Below, one piece after another: positions 52,858 to 62,673 of a stretch of DNA of 64,000 nucleotides (position 1 is the stretch's first letter; each line of letters opens with the position of its first letter). Both the position numbers and the translations under genes were made by a program. Under the pieces are notes generated by a model. It searched no databases. It was not told the DNA's origin and was given only the letters and a program-made list of their open reading frames with translations. Origin of the DNA: Stenotrophomonas maltophilia R551-3 (GTDB taxonomy: Bacteria > Pseudomonadota > Gammaproteobacteria > Xanthomonadales > Xanthomonadaceae); NCBI RefSeq assembly GCF_000020665.1, contig NC_011071.1:186001-250000 (forward strand), read 5' to 3'.

Positions 52858-53106
52858 GTGGTTCCAGAAACGTTGGAAGAGCGCACCGGAGAGGCCAGCT
52901 TGACGTTCCTGCGACACAGTTTCAGGGCGGTGTCCAGGTCGGAGGCGTCGTCGGCGACCTGGCCCATCGAGCACGAATTTGGCCTAGATCCGCGTTCCGA
53001 GGGCGTCCTCGCCGTATGCGGTTTTGGCTGGCGCGCCCCGACCATAACCACGACCGAACTGGACCCGGCAGGTGTGATCTGGAATCCCGAGGACCGCGCG
53101 GTCTGA
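52858..53106 (+). pseudogene. Broken remnant of a second SagB-like dehydrogenase (C-terminus only)
   Basis: An 82-codon open frame whose last 45 residues, 'EFGLDPRSEGVLAVCGFGWRAPTITTTELDPAGVIW', closely match the end of the intact dehydrogenase (LLGFDPMVDGAMAVCGFGWRAQSMTTAELDPAGHVW). A short upstream piece, FRAVS, corresponds to YRAVS in the intact gene, followed by an internal loss of about 30 residues. The FMN-binding part is missing. Apparently a decayed duplicate; it marks the right end of the peptide locus. Confidence 0.75.
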
Positions 53107-53127
53107 ACCCGCGCGGCCCCCGCCACA

Positions 53128-55110
53128 TCACGCCGCTTCGAAGTCCACCAGCACCGCACCGTCACCCACCTGGTCGCCGGCCTTGGCGCGGTAACCCTTC
53201 ACCGTGCCGTCTGCCGGTGCCTGCAGGGTGTGCTCCATCTTCATCGCTTCCAGCACCACCAGCGGCGTGCCGCGCTTGACCTCGGTACCGGCCGCGACCA
53301 GTGTCGCGACGATCTTGCCCGGCATCGGTGCCAGCAGGCTGCCAGCGTCGGCCACGGCAGTGTCCGATTCGCCCACCGGATCATGCAGGGTGAAGCGGTG
53401 CTGGCCATCGGCGCCGAACAGGTACAGCTGGTCGCCCTCGCGCAGCAGCTGCAACGACCAGCGACGCTCGCCCAGCTGTACCGTCAGGCCCTGCGCATTG
53501 GCCGTACCGATTACCTGCACCGGCGCTGCGTCATCGCTTTGCACACGCCAGCCATCGGCCTGCACCCACACCTTCAGCGTGTGCGTGCGTTCGCCCTGCT
53601 GCAACGGCAGCGCGCGCGGTGTGGAGGCACCAAGGCGCCAGCCATCCTGCGCCTGCCACGGCGAATGCGGGTCGCGCGCGTCGATGCCGGCGTCTGCGGT
53701 GCTGGCAACAGCAGCCACCGCCGCCAGCTGCCACAGTGCGTCGTCGCTGTCGCCTGCCGCGCTCAATGCCGCCTGTTCGCGCTCGATCAGCGCAGTATCC
53801 AGCTTCGCGTGCGCAAACGAATCGGTGTTCACCAGCCGGCGCAGGAAGCCGGCATTGGTGGTCACGCCCACCACCTGGCAGTCGGCCAGGGCCTGGCTCA
53901 TGCGGCGCAGCGCAGCGTCGCGGTCCACGTCCCAGACGATCAGCTTGGCAATCATGGGATCGTAGTACGGGCTGATGCTGTCGCCTTCCTCCACGCCGGT
54001 ATCCACGCGCACATTCGCCGATGGCATCGGCAGGCGCAGGCGGCGCAGGGTGCCGGTGGAGGGCAGGAAGCCACGGTCGGCGTCCTCGGCGTACAGCCGC
54101 GCCTCGATCGCATGGCCATGGATGGCCAGCTGTTCCTGGCGAAGCGGCAGCGGCTGGCCCGAGGCCACGCGCAGCTGCCACTCGACCAGATCGGTGCCGG
54201 TGATGTATTCGGTGACCGGGTGCTCGACCTGCAGGCGGGTGTTCATTTCCATGAAATAGAAATCGCCGTCCGGGCCGGCAATGAACTCCACCGTGCCCGC
54301 GCCGACGTACCCCACCGCGCGCGCGGCATCGACCGCGGCCTTGCCCATCGCGGCGCGACGTTCGGCGCTCATGCCCGGCGCCGGTGCTTCTTCCAGCACC
54401 TTCTGGTGGCGGCGCTGCACCGAGCAGTCGCGCTCGAACAGGTAGACCGCCTCACCGTGGCTGTCGCCGAACACCTGGATCTCGATATGGCGCGGGCGCT
54501 CCACGTACTTTTCCACCAGCACGTGGTCGTTGCCGAACGCCGAGGCGGCCTCGCGCTGGCAGCTGGCCAGTGCATCGACGAAGTCCTCGCTGCGCTCGAC
54601 CTTGCGCATGCCCTTGCCACCGCCACCGGCGCTGGCCTTGATCAGCACCGGGTAGCCGATGCCGTCGGCCTGCGCGCGCAGGAAGTCCGGTGCCTGCTGG
54701 TCACCGTGGTAGCCCGGGGTCAGCGGTACACCGGCCTTGGCCATCAGTGCCTTGGCCGCGCTCTTGTCACCCATCGCACGGATCGCACTGGCCGGCGGGC
54801 CGATGAAGGTGATGCCGGCGGCGGCGCAGGCATCGGCGAAGTCGGCGTTCTCAGACAGGAAGCCGTAGCCGGGATGGATCGCCTGCGCACCGCTGCGGCG
54901 CGCGGCGTCCAGCAGCACGTCGCCGCGCAGGTAGCTTTCGCGCGCGGCGGCCGGGCCGATGTGGATGGCTTCATCGGCCAGGCGCACATGGCGCGCGTTG
55001 CGGTCGGCATCGGAATACACCGCCACGGTAGCGATGCCCAGACGTCGGCAGGTAGCGATGACGCGGCAGGCGATTTCGCCGCGGTTGGCGATCAGGACTT
55101 TGGTGAACAT
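53128..55110 (-). CDS. liuD: 3-Methylcrotonyl-CoA carboxylase, biotin-containing alpha subunit
   Basis: 660 residues. Biotin carboxylase domain first ('KVLIANRGEIACRVI', 'KASAGGGGKGMRKVE', 'EMNTRLQVEHPVTEYITGTDLVEWQL'), then a linker and a C-terminal biotinyl domain with the biotin Lys in VLEAMKMEHTLQAP. With LiuB it carboxylates methylcrotonyl-CoA in leucine breakdown. The order liuA-liuB-liuD and its LiuB partner favour this over acetyl- or propionyl-CoA carboxylase. ATG at 55128 is an alternative start. Last gene of the unit in view. Confidence 0.93.
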   Translation of the reverse strand: MFTKVLIANRGEIACRVIATCRRLGIATVAVYSDADRNARHVRLADEAIHIGPAAARESYLRGDVLLDAARRSGAQAIHPGYGFLSENADFADACAAAGITFIGPPASAIRAMGDKSAAKALMAKAGVPLTPGYHGDQQAPDFLRAQADGIGYPVLIKASAGGGGKGMRKVERSEDFVDALASCQREAASAFGNDHVLVEKYVERPRHIEIQVFGDSHGEAVYLFERDCSVQRRHQKVLEEAPAPGMSAERRAAMGKAAVDAARAVGYVGAGTVEFIAGPDGDFYFMEMNTRLQVEHPVTEYITGTDLVEWQLRVASGQPLPLRQEQLAIHGHAIEARLYAEDADRGFLPSTGTLRRLRLPMPSANVRVDTGVEEGDSISPYYDPMIAKLIVWDVDRDAALRRMSQALADCQVVGVTTNAGFLRRLVNTDSFAHAKLDTALIEREQAALSAAGDSDDALWQLAAVAAVASTADAGIDARDPHSPWQAQDGWRLGASTPRALPLQQGERTHTLKVWVQADGWRVQSDDAAPVQVIGTANAQGLTVQLGERRWSLQLLREGDQLYLFGADGQHRFTLHDPVGESDTAVADAGSLLAPMPGKIVATLVAAGTEVKRGTPLVVLEAMKMEHTLQAPADGTVKGYRAKAGDQVGDGAVLVDFEAA

Positions 55111-55136
55111 GGCAACAGACTCGGTCATGGCACGGG

Positions 55137-56747
<1,611 letters not shown>

Positions 56748-56757
56748 CGCGGTGGCC

Positions 56758-57921
56758 TTACAGGGTGCGCTGGAACAGTTCGCGGCCGATCAGCATGCGG
56801 CGGATCTCCGAAGTGCCGGCGCCGATTTCATACAGCTTGGCGTCGCGCCACAAGCGGCCGGTCGGATATTCGTTGATGTAGCCGTTGCCGCCCAGGATCT
56901 GGATCGCCTGGCCGGTCAGCCAGGTGGCCTTCTCGGCGGCGTACAGAATGGCACCGGCGGCATCCTGGCGGGTGGTGCGGCCCTGGTCGCAGGCACGCGC
57001 CACGGCGTACACATAGGCGCGGCAGGCACCCAGCCCCACGTACATGTCGGCGATCTTGGCCTGGATCAGCTGGAAGCTGCCGATCGCTTCACCGAACTGG
57101 TGGCGCTCGTGCACGTAGGGCATGACCACGTCCATGGCCGCGGCCATCAGGCCCAGCGGGCCACCGGACAGCACCACGCGCTCGTAGTCCAGGCCGGACA
57201 TCAGCACGCGCACGCCGCCACCGACCTGGCCCAGCACATTCTCTTCCGGTACTTCGCAATCCTGGAACACCAGCTCGCAGGTGGGCGAGGAACGCATGCC
57301 CAGCTTGTCCAGCTTCTGCGCGGTGGAGAAGCCCTTCATGCCCTTCTCGACCAGGAACGCGGTGATGCCCTTGGCGCCGGCGGCCATGTCGGTCTTGGCG
57401 TAGACCACCAGCACGTCGGCGTCCGGGCCGTTGGTGATCCACATCTTGTTGCCGTTGAGCACGTAGCGGTCACCGCGCTTGTCCGCGCGCAGCTTCATCG
57501 ACACCACGTCCGAACCGGCACCCGGTTCGCTCATCGCCAGCGCGCCGACGAGGGCGCCGCTGCACAGGCCGGGCAGGAAGCGCTGCTTCTGTTCTTCGTT
57601 GCCGTTCTTGCGCAGCTGGTTCACGCACAGATTGGAGTGCGCACCGTAGGACAGGCCGATGCCGCCGGAGGCGCGCGAGATCTCTTCCATCGCCACCACG
57701 TGGGCCAGGTAACCCATGCCGGTGCCGCCGTATTCTTCTTCCACGGTGAGCCCGAGCAGGCCCTGTTCGCCCAGCTTCGGCCACAGTGCCAGCGGGAACT
57801 GATTGGTGGCGTCGGCTTCGGCGGCCAGCGGTGCGACCTCGGCGGCGGCAAAATGGGCCACGCTCTGGCGCAGCAGGTCGATGTCTTCGCCAAGGTCGAA
57901 GTTCAGGGATGGCACGTGCAT
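56758..57921 (-). CDS. liuA: Isovaleryl-CoA dehydrogenase
   Basis: 387 residues. Acyl-CoA dehydrogenase with '[21 protein letters not shown]' and '[20 protein letters not shown]'. The catalytic Glu is in [13 protein letters not shown], the internal helix position used by isovaleryl-CoA dehydrogenase rather than the C-terminal one of other family members. First gene of the liu operon; its start faces a TetR gene 160 bases away. Electrons go to ETF and the ETF-QO encoded near 13 kb. Confidence 0.95.
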   Translation of the reverse strand: MHVPSLNFDLGEDIDLLRQSVAHFAAAEVAPLAAEADATNQFPLALWPKLGEQGLLGLTVEEEYGGTGMGYLAHVVAMEEISRASGGIGLSYGAHSNLCVNQLRKNGNEEQKQRFLPGLCSGALVGALAMSEPGAGSDVVSMKLRADKRGDRYVLNGNKMWITNGPDADVLVVYAKTDMAAGAKGITAFLVEKGMKGFSTAQKLDKLGMRSSPTCELVFQDCEVPEENVLGQVGGGVRVLMSGLDYERVVLSGGPLGLMAAAMDVVMPYVHERHQFGEAIGSFQLIQAKIADMYVGLGACRAYVYAVARACDQGRTTRQDAAGAILYAAEKATWLTGQAIQILGGNGYINEYPTGRLWRDAKLYEIGAGTSEIRRMLIGRELFQRTL

Positions 57922-58054
57922 TGTGGTGGCTCCACGACGGGATTGCAGGGAATGGACGCACCCGGCGGGGAGCGGGCGGCGGTTTCAGGGACCGCCACCC
58001 GCACGGGCGATTGGGCCCCAGCGTAGCGGGGTTCGGGAAAGAAGTGAATACAAA

Positions 58055-58069
58055 TTCAACAATTGAATC
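58055..58069. promoter_or_regulatory. Palindromic operator ATTCAA-CAA-TTGAAT
   Basis: A perfect 6-3-6 inverted repeat in an AT-rich stretch 13 bases before the TetR start and 134 bases before liuA. Likely the operator through which the TetR protein controls itself and the liu genes. Confidence 0.7.
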
Positions 58070-58081
58070 TAGAATCAAAAC

Positions 58082-58690
58082 ATGGCCTACAAACGCTCCG
58101 CACTGATGGAAGAACGCCTGGCCGGGGTCCGCGAACGGATCCTGCTGGCGACCCGTGAACGGGTCGCCGCCGGCGGATGGCGCAACGCCCCGGTGACCGC
58201 TGTGGCAACCCAGGCGGGGGTGTCCACCGGCCTGATCTACCGGCACTTCCCGTCCAAGGCCGAGCTGTTCGTGGAGGTGCTCAACGCCGCGGTGGCCCAC
58301 GAGGTGGCGATCATGGAGCGCATCGCCAGCGGCCCGGAGGTGGCCAGCGAGCGCCTGCGGCTGGCGATCACCGCCTTCGTCCGCCGTGCCCTGGCCGGAC
58401 CGGGGCTGGCGCACGCCTTCATCGTTGAACCGGTCGATCCGGAGGTGGAAGCCGAGCGCATGCGCGGTCGCCGCGCCTTCGGCGACGTCTTCCTGCGGCT
58501 GGTGGAGGAGGGCGTGGCGGCCGGTGAGCTGCCGGCGCAGGACGCGCACGTGGCCGCCGCCTGCCTGGTCGGCGCCTTCACCGAAGCGATGGTCGGCCCC
58601 ACCGCGCCCAGCCGGGAAGCACACCGCGACGAAGACGCGCTGGTGGACGCGATCTGCAGCTTCTGCCTGCGCGCGATCGGCGCTCGGTAA
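58082..58690 (+). CDS. TetR-family regulator, probably of the liu operon
   Basis: 202 residues. HTH: 'TAVATQAGVSTGLIYRHFPSKAELFVEVL'. The C-terminal ligand domain (70-200) is of the kind found in acyl-CoA or fatty-acid regulators. Divergent from liuA with a shared palindrome, so it likely represses leucine degradation until an acyl-CoA intermediate binds. This role is inferred; in many proteobacteria LiuR is a MerR protein instead. Confidence 0.88.
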   Translation: MAYKRSALMEERLAGVRERILLATRERVAAGGWRNAPVTAVATQAGVSTGLIYRHFPSKAELFVEVLNAAVAHEVAIMERIASGPEVASERLRLAITAFVRRALAGPGLAHAFIVEPVDPEVEAERMRGRRAFGDVFLRLVEEGVAAGELPAQDAHVAAACLVGAFTEAMVGPTAPSREAHRDEDALVDAICSFCLRAIGAR

Positions 58691-58694
58691 TTCG

Positions 58695-58769
58695 GTAGAG
58701 CCGGCCGCTGGCCGGCTTCTGCACGATCTATCCGGCGGGATGGCGAAGCCGGCCAGCGGCCGGCACTAC
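58695..58769. repeat. SMAG inverted pair
   Basis: GTAGAGCCGGCCGCTGGCCGGC and inverse GCCGGCCAGCGGCCGGCACTAC directly after the TetR gene. Confidence 0.85.
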
Positions 58770-58895
58770 CGGGTCCGCATGCTGCGCCGCACCAGCAGTG
58801 ACGCCTGTTGTCGCACGCAAAGCGCGTTCTATACTCGGTCCATCACGCAGTCGCTCAGCCGTGGTCCAACGACTATCAGCCAGGGGTAACGAAGA

Positions 58896-59414
58896 GTGCG
58901 GAATTACGATCTGGAGTTCCTGAAACGCTTCTCAATGGTGATCGCGCTGCTGGCGACCATCACCCTCGGCCTCATCCTCCTTGCCGCCTACATCCACACC
59001 CGGATTCCACCCGAGGTGTCGCCCACCGCGGTCAAACGCACCGAACAGCGCATCTCGCCCACCGGCGCGGTCTATGCCGGCAGCACCGGCGCCGCCGCGC
59101 AGGCTGCGGCAGCCGCAGCGGCACTGGCCAAGGCTGCGTCGCAGGTGGCGTACGGCGGCACCAAGGACGGCAAGGTGATCTTCGACAACCTGTGCACCGC
59201 CTGCCACACCACCGGCGTGGGCATGGCGCCGACGCTGGACCACTCGCACTGGGACAAGCGCATCGCACAGGGCAAGGACACCCTCTACAAGCACGCCATC
59301 GAGGGTTACACCGGCCCCGATGGCGGAATCATGCCGCCCAAGGGCGGCAACCCGGCGCTGACCGAGGAGCAGATCCACGCCACCGTGGACTGGATGCTGG
59401 GCAACCTGAAATAA
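58896..59414 (+). CDS. Cytochrome c5 family protein
   Basis: 172 residues, GTG start with AGGGG upstream. One N-terminal membrane helix (FSMVIALLATITLGLILLAA) acts as an uncleaved anchor. An Ala-rich linker (AAAQAAAAAAALAKAA) leads to a cytochrome c5-like domain with one haem site CTACH and the distal Met in GGIMPPKGGNP. Periplasmic electron carrier. No operon partners. Confidence 0.92.
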   Translation: MRNYDLEFLKRFSMVIALLATITLGLILLAAYIHTRIPPEVSPTAVKRTEQRISPTGAVYAGSTGAAAQAAAAAAALAKAASQVAYGGTKDGKVIFDNLCTACHTTGVGMAPTLDHSHWDKRIAQGKDTLYKHAIEGYTGPDGGIMPPKGGNPALTEEQIHATVDWMLGNLK

Positions 59415-59417
59415 CCG

Positions 59418-59491
59418 GTAGTGCCGGCCGCTGGCCGGCAACCACGCATTGCACGAAGGTCATGAGGTTGCCGGCCAGCGGCCGGCACTAC
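59418..59491. repeat. SMAG inverted pair
   Basis: GTAGTGCCGGCCGCTGGCCGGCA and inverse TGCCGGCCAGCGGCCGGCACTAC between the cytochrome and nuclease genes. Confidence 0.85.
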
Positions 59492-59597
59492 CAGGCTTTG
59501 CCCACCAAGGCCTGATCGCCCATATACCCCCGCTGCGCAGGCGGGGTTTCGCATTTCAGGGTTAGTCTGTGCGCCTCTTCCATGGAGTCGCCCGTCG

Positions 59598-61043
59598 ATG
59601 CGTCGCCGTTCCCTCGTTCTTGCCCTGTCCCTGCTGCTGCCGGCCGGCGCCTTCGCCCAGGCCCAGCCGCAGGTCGCACCGGTCGCGTCACCCGCCGCCG
59701 CGCGCAACAGCGCCACCGTGGTGCTGACCGCCGCGCCGGCCGACTGGCGTGCACTGGATGGCCAGCACGTGCGCATCGCTGCGCCACTGATCCTGGCCGG
59801 CACCGATGGCCTTGAGCGCTTTGGGCAGCTCACCGTGGCCTTCGATGGCCGCCTCTGGCAGCCGACCGAAGTGGCCGCGCCGGGTACTGCCGGCTACGAG
59901 CAGGCGATGGCCGACAACCAGCGCCGTCGCCTGGTGCTGGACGATGGCAGCGATGCCCGTGATCCGGCCAGCGTGGCCTACCTGCCGGCCAACCCGGTAC
60001 TGCGCACCGGCATGCAGCTGCGCAATGTGGAAGGCGTGGTGAACGTGGATGCACAGGGTCGGCCGCGCCTGCAGGTCGAAGGCGTGCTGAAGCTGCCGGA
60101 GCTAAAGCGTCCGGCGGTGCCGACGGTACCGGGCAGCCTGCATGTGGCCGCCTTCAACCTGGAGAATTTCTTCAATGGCGACGGCCAGGGCGGTGGCTTC
60201 CCGACCCTGCGCGGTGCGCGCACGCCGGATGAGCACAAGGCGCAGGTGGCCAAGCTGGTGACCACGGTCAACGCGCTGGGCGCCGATGTCGCTGCACTGA
60301 TGGAGCTGGAGAACGACGGCTACGGCCCGCAGTCGGCCATCGCCGAACTGGTCGATGCGCTCAACCGCGATCGTGGCGGGCAGGGTGACTGGCGCTTCGT
60401 CGACGCCGGCAGCGGCCCCGGTGAAAACCCGATCCGGGTCGGCATCATCTACCGCAGCACGCGCCTGCAGCCGGTCGGCAAGCCGGCCACGCTGACCGGA
60501 GGCCCGTTCGTCGAGCACAGCCGCGTGCCGTTGGCGCAGGCCTTCCAGGGCAAGCAGGGCGCACCGTTCGTGGTGGTCGCCAACCACTTCAAGTCGAAGG
60601 GCTGCCGCGATGCGAGCGGCGCCGACGCCGACCGCAACGACAACCAGGGCTGCTGGAACGCCACCCGCGTGACCTCAGCGCAGCAGCTGCACGCCTGGCT
60701 GCAGACCGACCCGACCGGTACCGGTGCCAAGGACGCGGTGCTGCTGGGTGACTTCAATGCCTACGCGATGGAAGACCCGATCCGCACCCTGCATGACCTC
60801 GGCTGGCAGGACGCATTCAAGGTCGCCAAGGTCGAGCATCCCTACAGCTACGTCTACAACGGCTATACCGGCCGCCTCGACCACGCCCTGCTGAATCCGG
60901 GCATGGCCAAGCGCCTGCGCGGTGCCGCCGAGTGGCACAGCAATGCCGACGAACAGGACGCCAGCGGCTACCAGGGCCGCAACGTGCAGGGCCCGTGGCG
61001 CAGCTCCGACCACGATCCGCTGCTGCTGGGTTTCGACAAATAA
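59598..61043 (+). CDS. Secreted ExeM/NucH-like endonuclease/exonuclease/phosphatase
   Basis: 481 residues with a signal peptide (LVLALSLLLPAGAFAQ). An OB-like N-terminal domain (30-165) precedes an EEP nuclease domain: 'HVAAFNLENFFNGDG', 'DVAALMELENDGYG', 'VVVANHFKSKGCRDAS', 'VLLGDFNAYAMEDPI' and the final 'RSSDHDPLLLG' give the expected Asn, Glu, His and Asp residues. Members are extracellular DNases used for phosphate scavenging or biofilm turnover. Confidence 0.93.
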   Translation: MRRRSLVLALSLLLPAGAFAQAQPQVAPVASPAAARNSATVVLTAAPADWRALDGQHVRIAAPLILAGTDGLERFGQLTVAFDGRLWQPTEVAAPGTAGYEQAMADNQRRRLVLDDGSDARDPASVAYLPANPVLRTGMQLRNVEGVVNVDAQGRPRLQVEGVLKLPELKRPAVPTVPGSLHVAAFNLENFFNGDGQGGGFPTLRGARTPDEHKAQVAKLVTTVNALGADVAALMELENDGYGPQSAIAELVDALNRDRGGQGDWRFVDAGSGPGENPIRVGIIYRSTRLQPVGKPATLTGGPFVEHSRVPLAQAFQGKQGAPFVVVANHFKSKGCRDASGADADRNDNQGCWNATRVTSAQQLHAWLQTDPTGTGAKDAVLLGDFNAYAMEDPIRTLHDLGWQDAFKVAKVEHPYSYVYNGYTGRLDHALLNPGMAKRLRGAAEWHSNADEQDASGYQGRNVQGPWRSSDHDPLLLGFDK

Positions 61044-61050
61044 CGCACCG

Positions 61051-61093
61051 CCGGGGTCGGATCCCATTCCCATGGAATGGGATCCGACCCCGG
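61051..61093. terminator. Long palindrome at convergent gene ends
   Basis: A 20-bp perfect inverted repeat (CCGGGGTCGGATCCCATTCC and complement) with a 3-base loop, between the convergent nuclease and EamA genes. It is a member of the GGGGTC...GACCCC family and probably serves as a two-way transcript end. Confidence 0.75.
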
Positions 61094-61100
61094 GAATCGC

Positions 61101-61958
61101 TCACCCCCAGGCGATCAACCCGATCGCCAGCACCGCCAGTGCAAGACCGGCGCGGTTCCACTTCGTGGTCGCTTCGCCGAAAGCGAACACACCCACCAGC
61201 GCGCCCAGTACCACCACGCCGATGTTCATCCCGGCGAACACGGTGGCAGGGCTGTCCGGCATCGACTGGTGTGCATGTACATAGAAGAGAATGTTGCCGC
61301 CGTTGAGCAGGCCCAGCAGCGCGCCGGCGCCGAGGTTGCGCCAGGCCAGCCGGCTGCGGCCGCTGGCGTGTCGCCACAGCTGCAGCGCCAGCATCAGCAC
61401 GAAGGCCACGCTGAAGCTGGCCAGCACCGCCGCCATCGACGGCGTGCCGGACAGCGCCACCTGCTTGAGCAGCACGTCCACCACCGCGAACCCGGCCCAG
61501 ACGCCCAGCAGCCAGCCCCAGCCACCCGGTGAGGACGCCACCGCCGGTCCGCGTGGGCGCAGGCTGATCGCCACCATCGCCAGCAGGCCCAGGGCGAGAC
61601 CCGCCAGCTTCCACGGCGTCGCAGTCTGGCCGAAGAACAGGAACGCGGCGGCCAATGACAGCAGCAGCGACAAGCGCTGTGCCACGTCGCTGCGCACGAT
61701 GCCGGCCACCGCCACCGCGCGGCCCAGCACCAGGAAGATCGACGGCAGCACCACCGCCAGTGCCAGCAATGACAGCCACGGCGCATGTGGCGCGCGCAGT
61801 GCATCCAGCGGCGGCTGCAGCACCACGGCGGTGAGCGTTGCGGCCACCAGATAGTTCCAGGTGACCATCTGCGAAACATCCAACTGGCGGCGGCTGGCCA
61901 GCTTCAACAACACCGAAACCAGCACACTGCAGATCACGGCCAAGGACAGGTAGAGCAT
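61101..61958 (-). CDS. EamA/DMT-superfamily transporter
   Basis: 285 residues, about ten hydrophobic helices in two five-helix halves, e.g. 'LSLLLSLAAAFLFFGQT' and 'LALAVLAIGLIAWG'. This is the drug/metabolite transporter layout. Substrate unknown. Its start is 43 bases from the divergent hydrolase gene. Confidence 0.88.
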   Translation of the reverse strand: MLYLSLAVICSVLVSVLLKLASRRQLDVSQMVTWNYLVAATLTAVVLQPPLDALRAPHAPWLSLLALAVVLPSIFLVLGRAVAVAGIVRSDVAQRLSLLLSLAAAFLFFGQTATPWKLAGLALGLLAMVAISLRPRGPAVASSPGGWGWLLGVWAGFAVVDVLLKQVALSGTPSMAAVLASFSVAFVLMLALQLWRHASGRSRLAWRNLGAGALLGLLNGGNILFYVHAHQSMPDSPATVFAGMNIGVVVLGALVGVFAFGEATTKWNRAGLALAVLAIGLIAWG

Positions 61959-62001
61959 GGGGCGGGCACAGGGCAGGGGCGGGGGACGCTATCATGGTGC
62001 C

Positions 62002-62673
62002 ATGCACAAGCCCTCGTTCCCTGTCGCCGCTGGCGAAACTGCATGCCTGGTGCTGGATGGCCCGGTTGGTCCGCTGGAGGTGGTCGTCGACCTGCCCAAG
62101 GCCGATGTGCCGGCGCAGCCGATCGTGGCGATCATCTGCCATCCGCTGTCCACCGAAGGCGGCACCCTGCACAACAAGGTGGTCACCATGACCGCCACCA
62201 CCCTGCGCGAGCAGGGCATCGCCACGGTGCGCTTCAACTTCCGCAGCGTCGGCGGTTCGGCCGGTGAGTTCGACCACGGCGTGGGCGAGCAGGACGACCT
62301 GAAGGCGGTAGCCGCCTGGGTGCGCAGCCAGCGTCCGGATGACCGCCTGTGGCTGGCCGGTTTCAGCTTCGGCTCGTTCGTTTCGTTGAAGGCCGCTGCC
62401 GAGCTGCAGCCGGAAGCGCTGATCTCGATCGCGCCGCCGGCCGGTCGCTGGGACTTCGATGGCATCGCACCGCCGGCGCGCTGGCTGGTGATCCAGGGTG
62501 AGCAGGACGAGATCGTCGACCCGCAGGCCGTCTACCAGTGGCTGGACACGCTGGACTTCCCGCATGAGCTGGTACGCATGCCGGAGACCAGCCACTTCTT
62601 CCACCGCAAGCTGATCGATCTGCGCGGCGCGTTGACCCACGGCGTCAAGCACTGGCTGGGCGCGGCGGCATGA
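62002..62673 (+). CDS. Alpha/beta hydrolase
   Basis: 223 residues. 'ICHPLSTEGGTLHNKVVTMTATTLREQGIATVRFNFRSVGGSAGEFD' is the start of the fold, the nucleophile Ser is in AGFSFGSFVSL, Asp in QGEQDEIVD and His in ETSHFFHRK. Resembles the YheT/KANL3-like small esterases. Overlaps zapE by four bases (ATGA). Substrate unknown. Confidence 0.88.
   Translation: MHKPSFPVAAGETACLVLDGPVGPLEVVVDLPKADVPAQPIVAIICHPLSTEGGTLHNKVVTMTATTLREQGIATVRFNFRSVGGSAGEFDHGVGEQDDLKAVAAWVRSQRPDDRLWLAGFSFGSFVSLKAAAELQPEALISIAPPAGRWDFDGIAPPARWLVIQGEQDEIVDPQAVYQWLDTLDFPHELVRMPETSHFFHRKLIDLRGALTHGVKHWLGAAA

Noticed and set aside
53128-55110. Acetyl-CoA or propionyl-CoA carboxylase alpha subunit
   Set aside because: The domain order would fit, but the neighbours liuB and liuA and the size of the fused biotinyl domain favour methylcrotonyl-CoA carboxylase.
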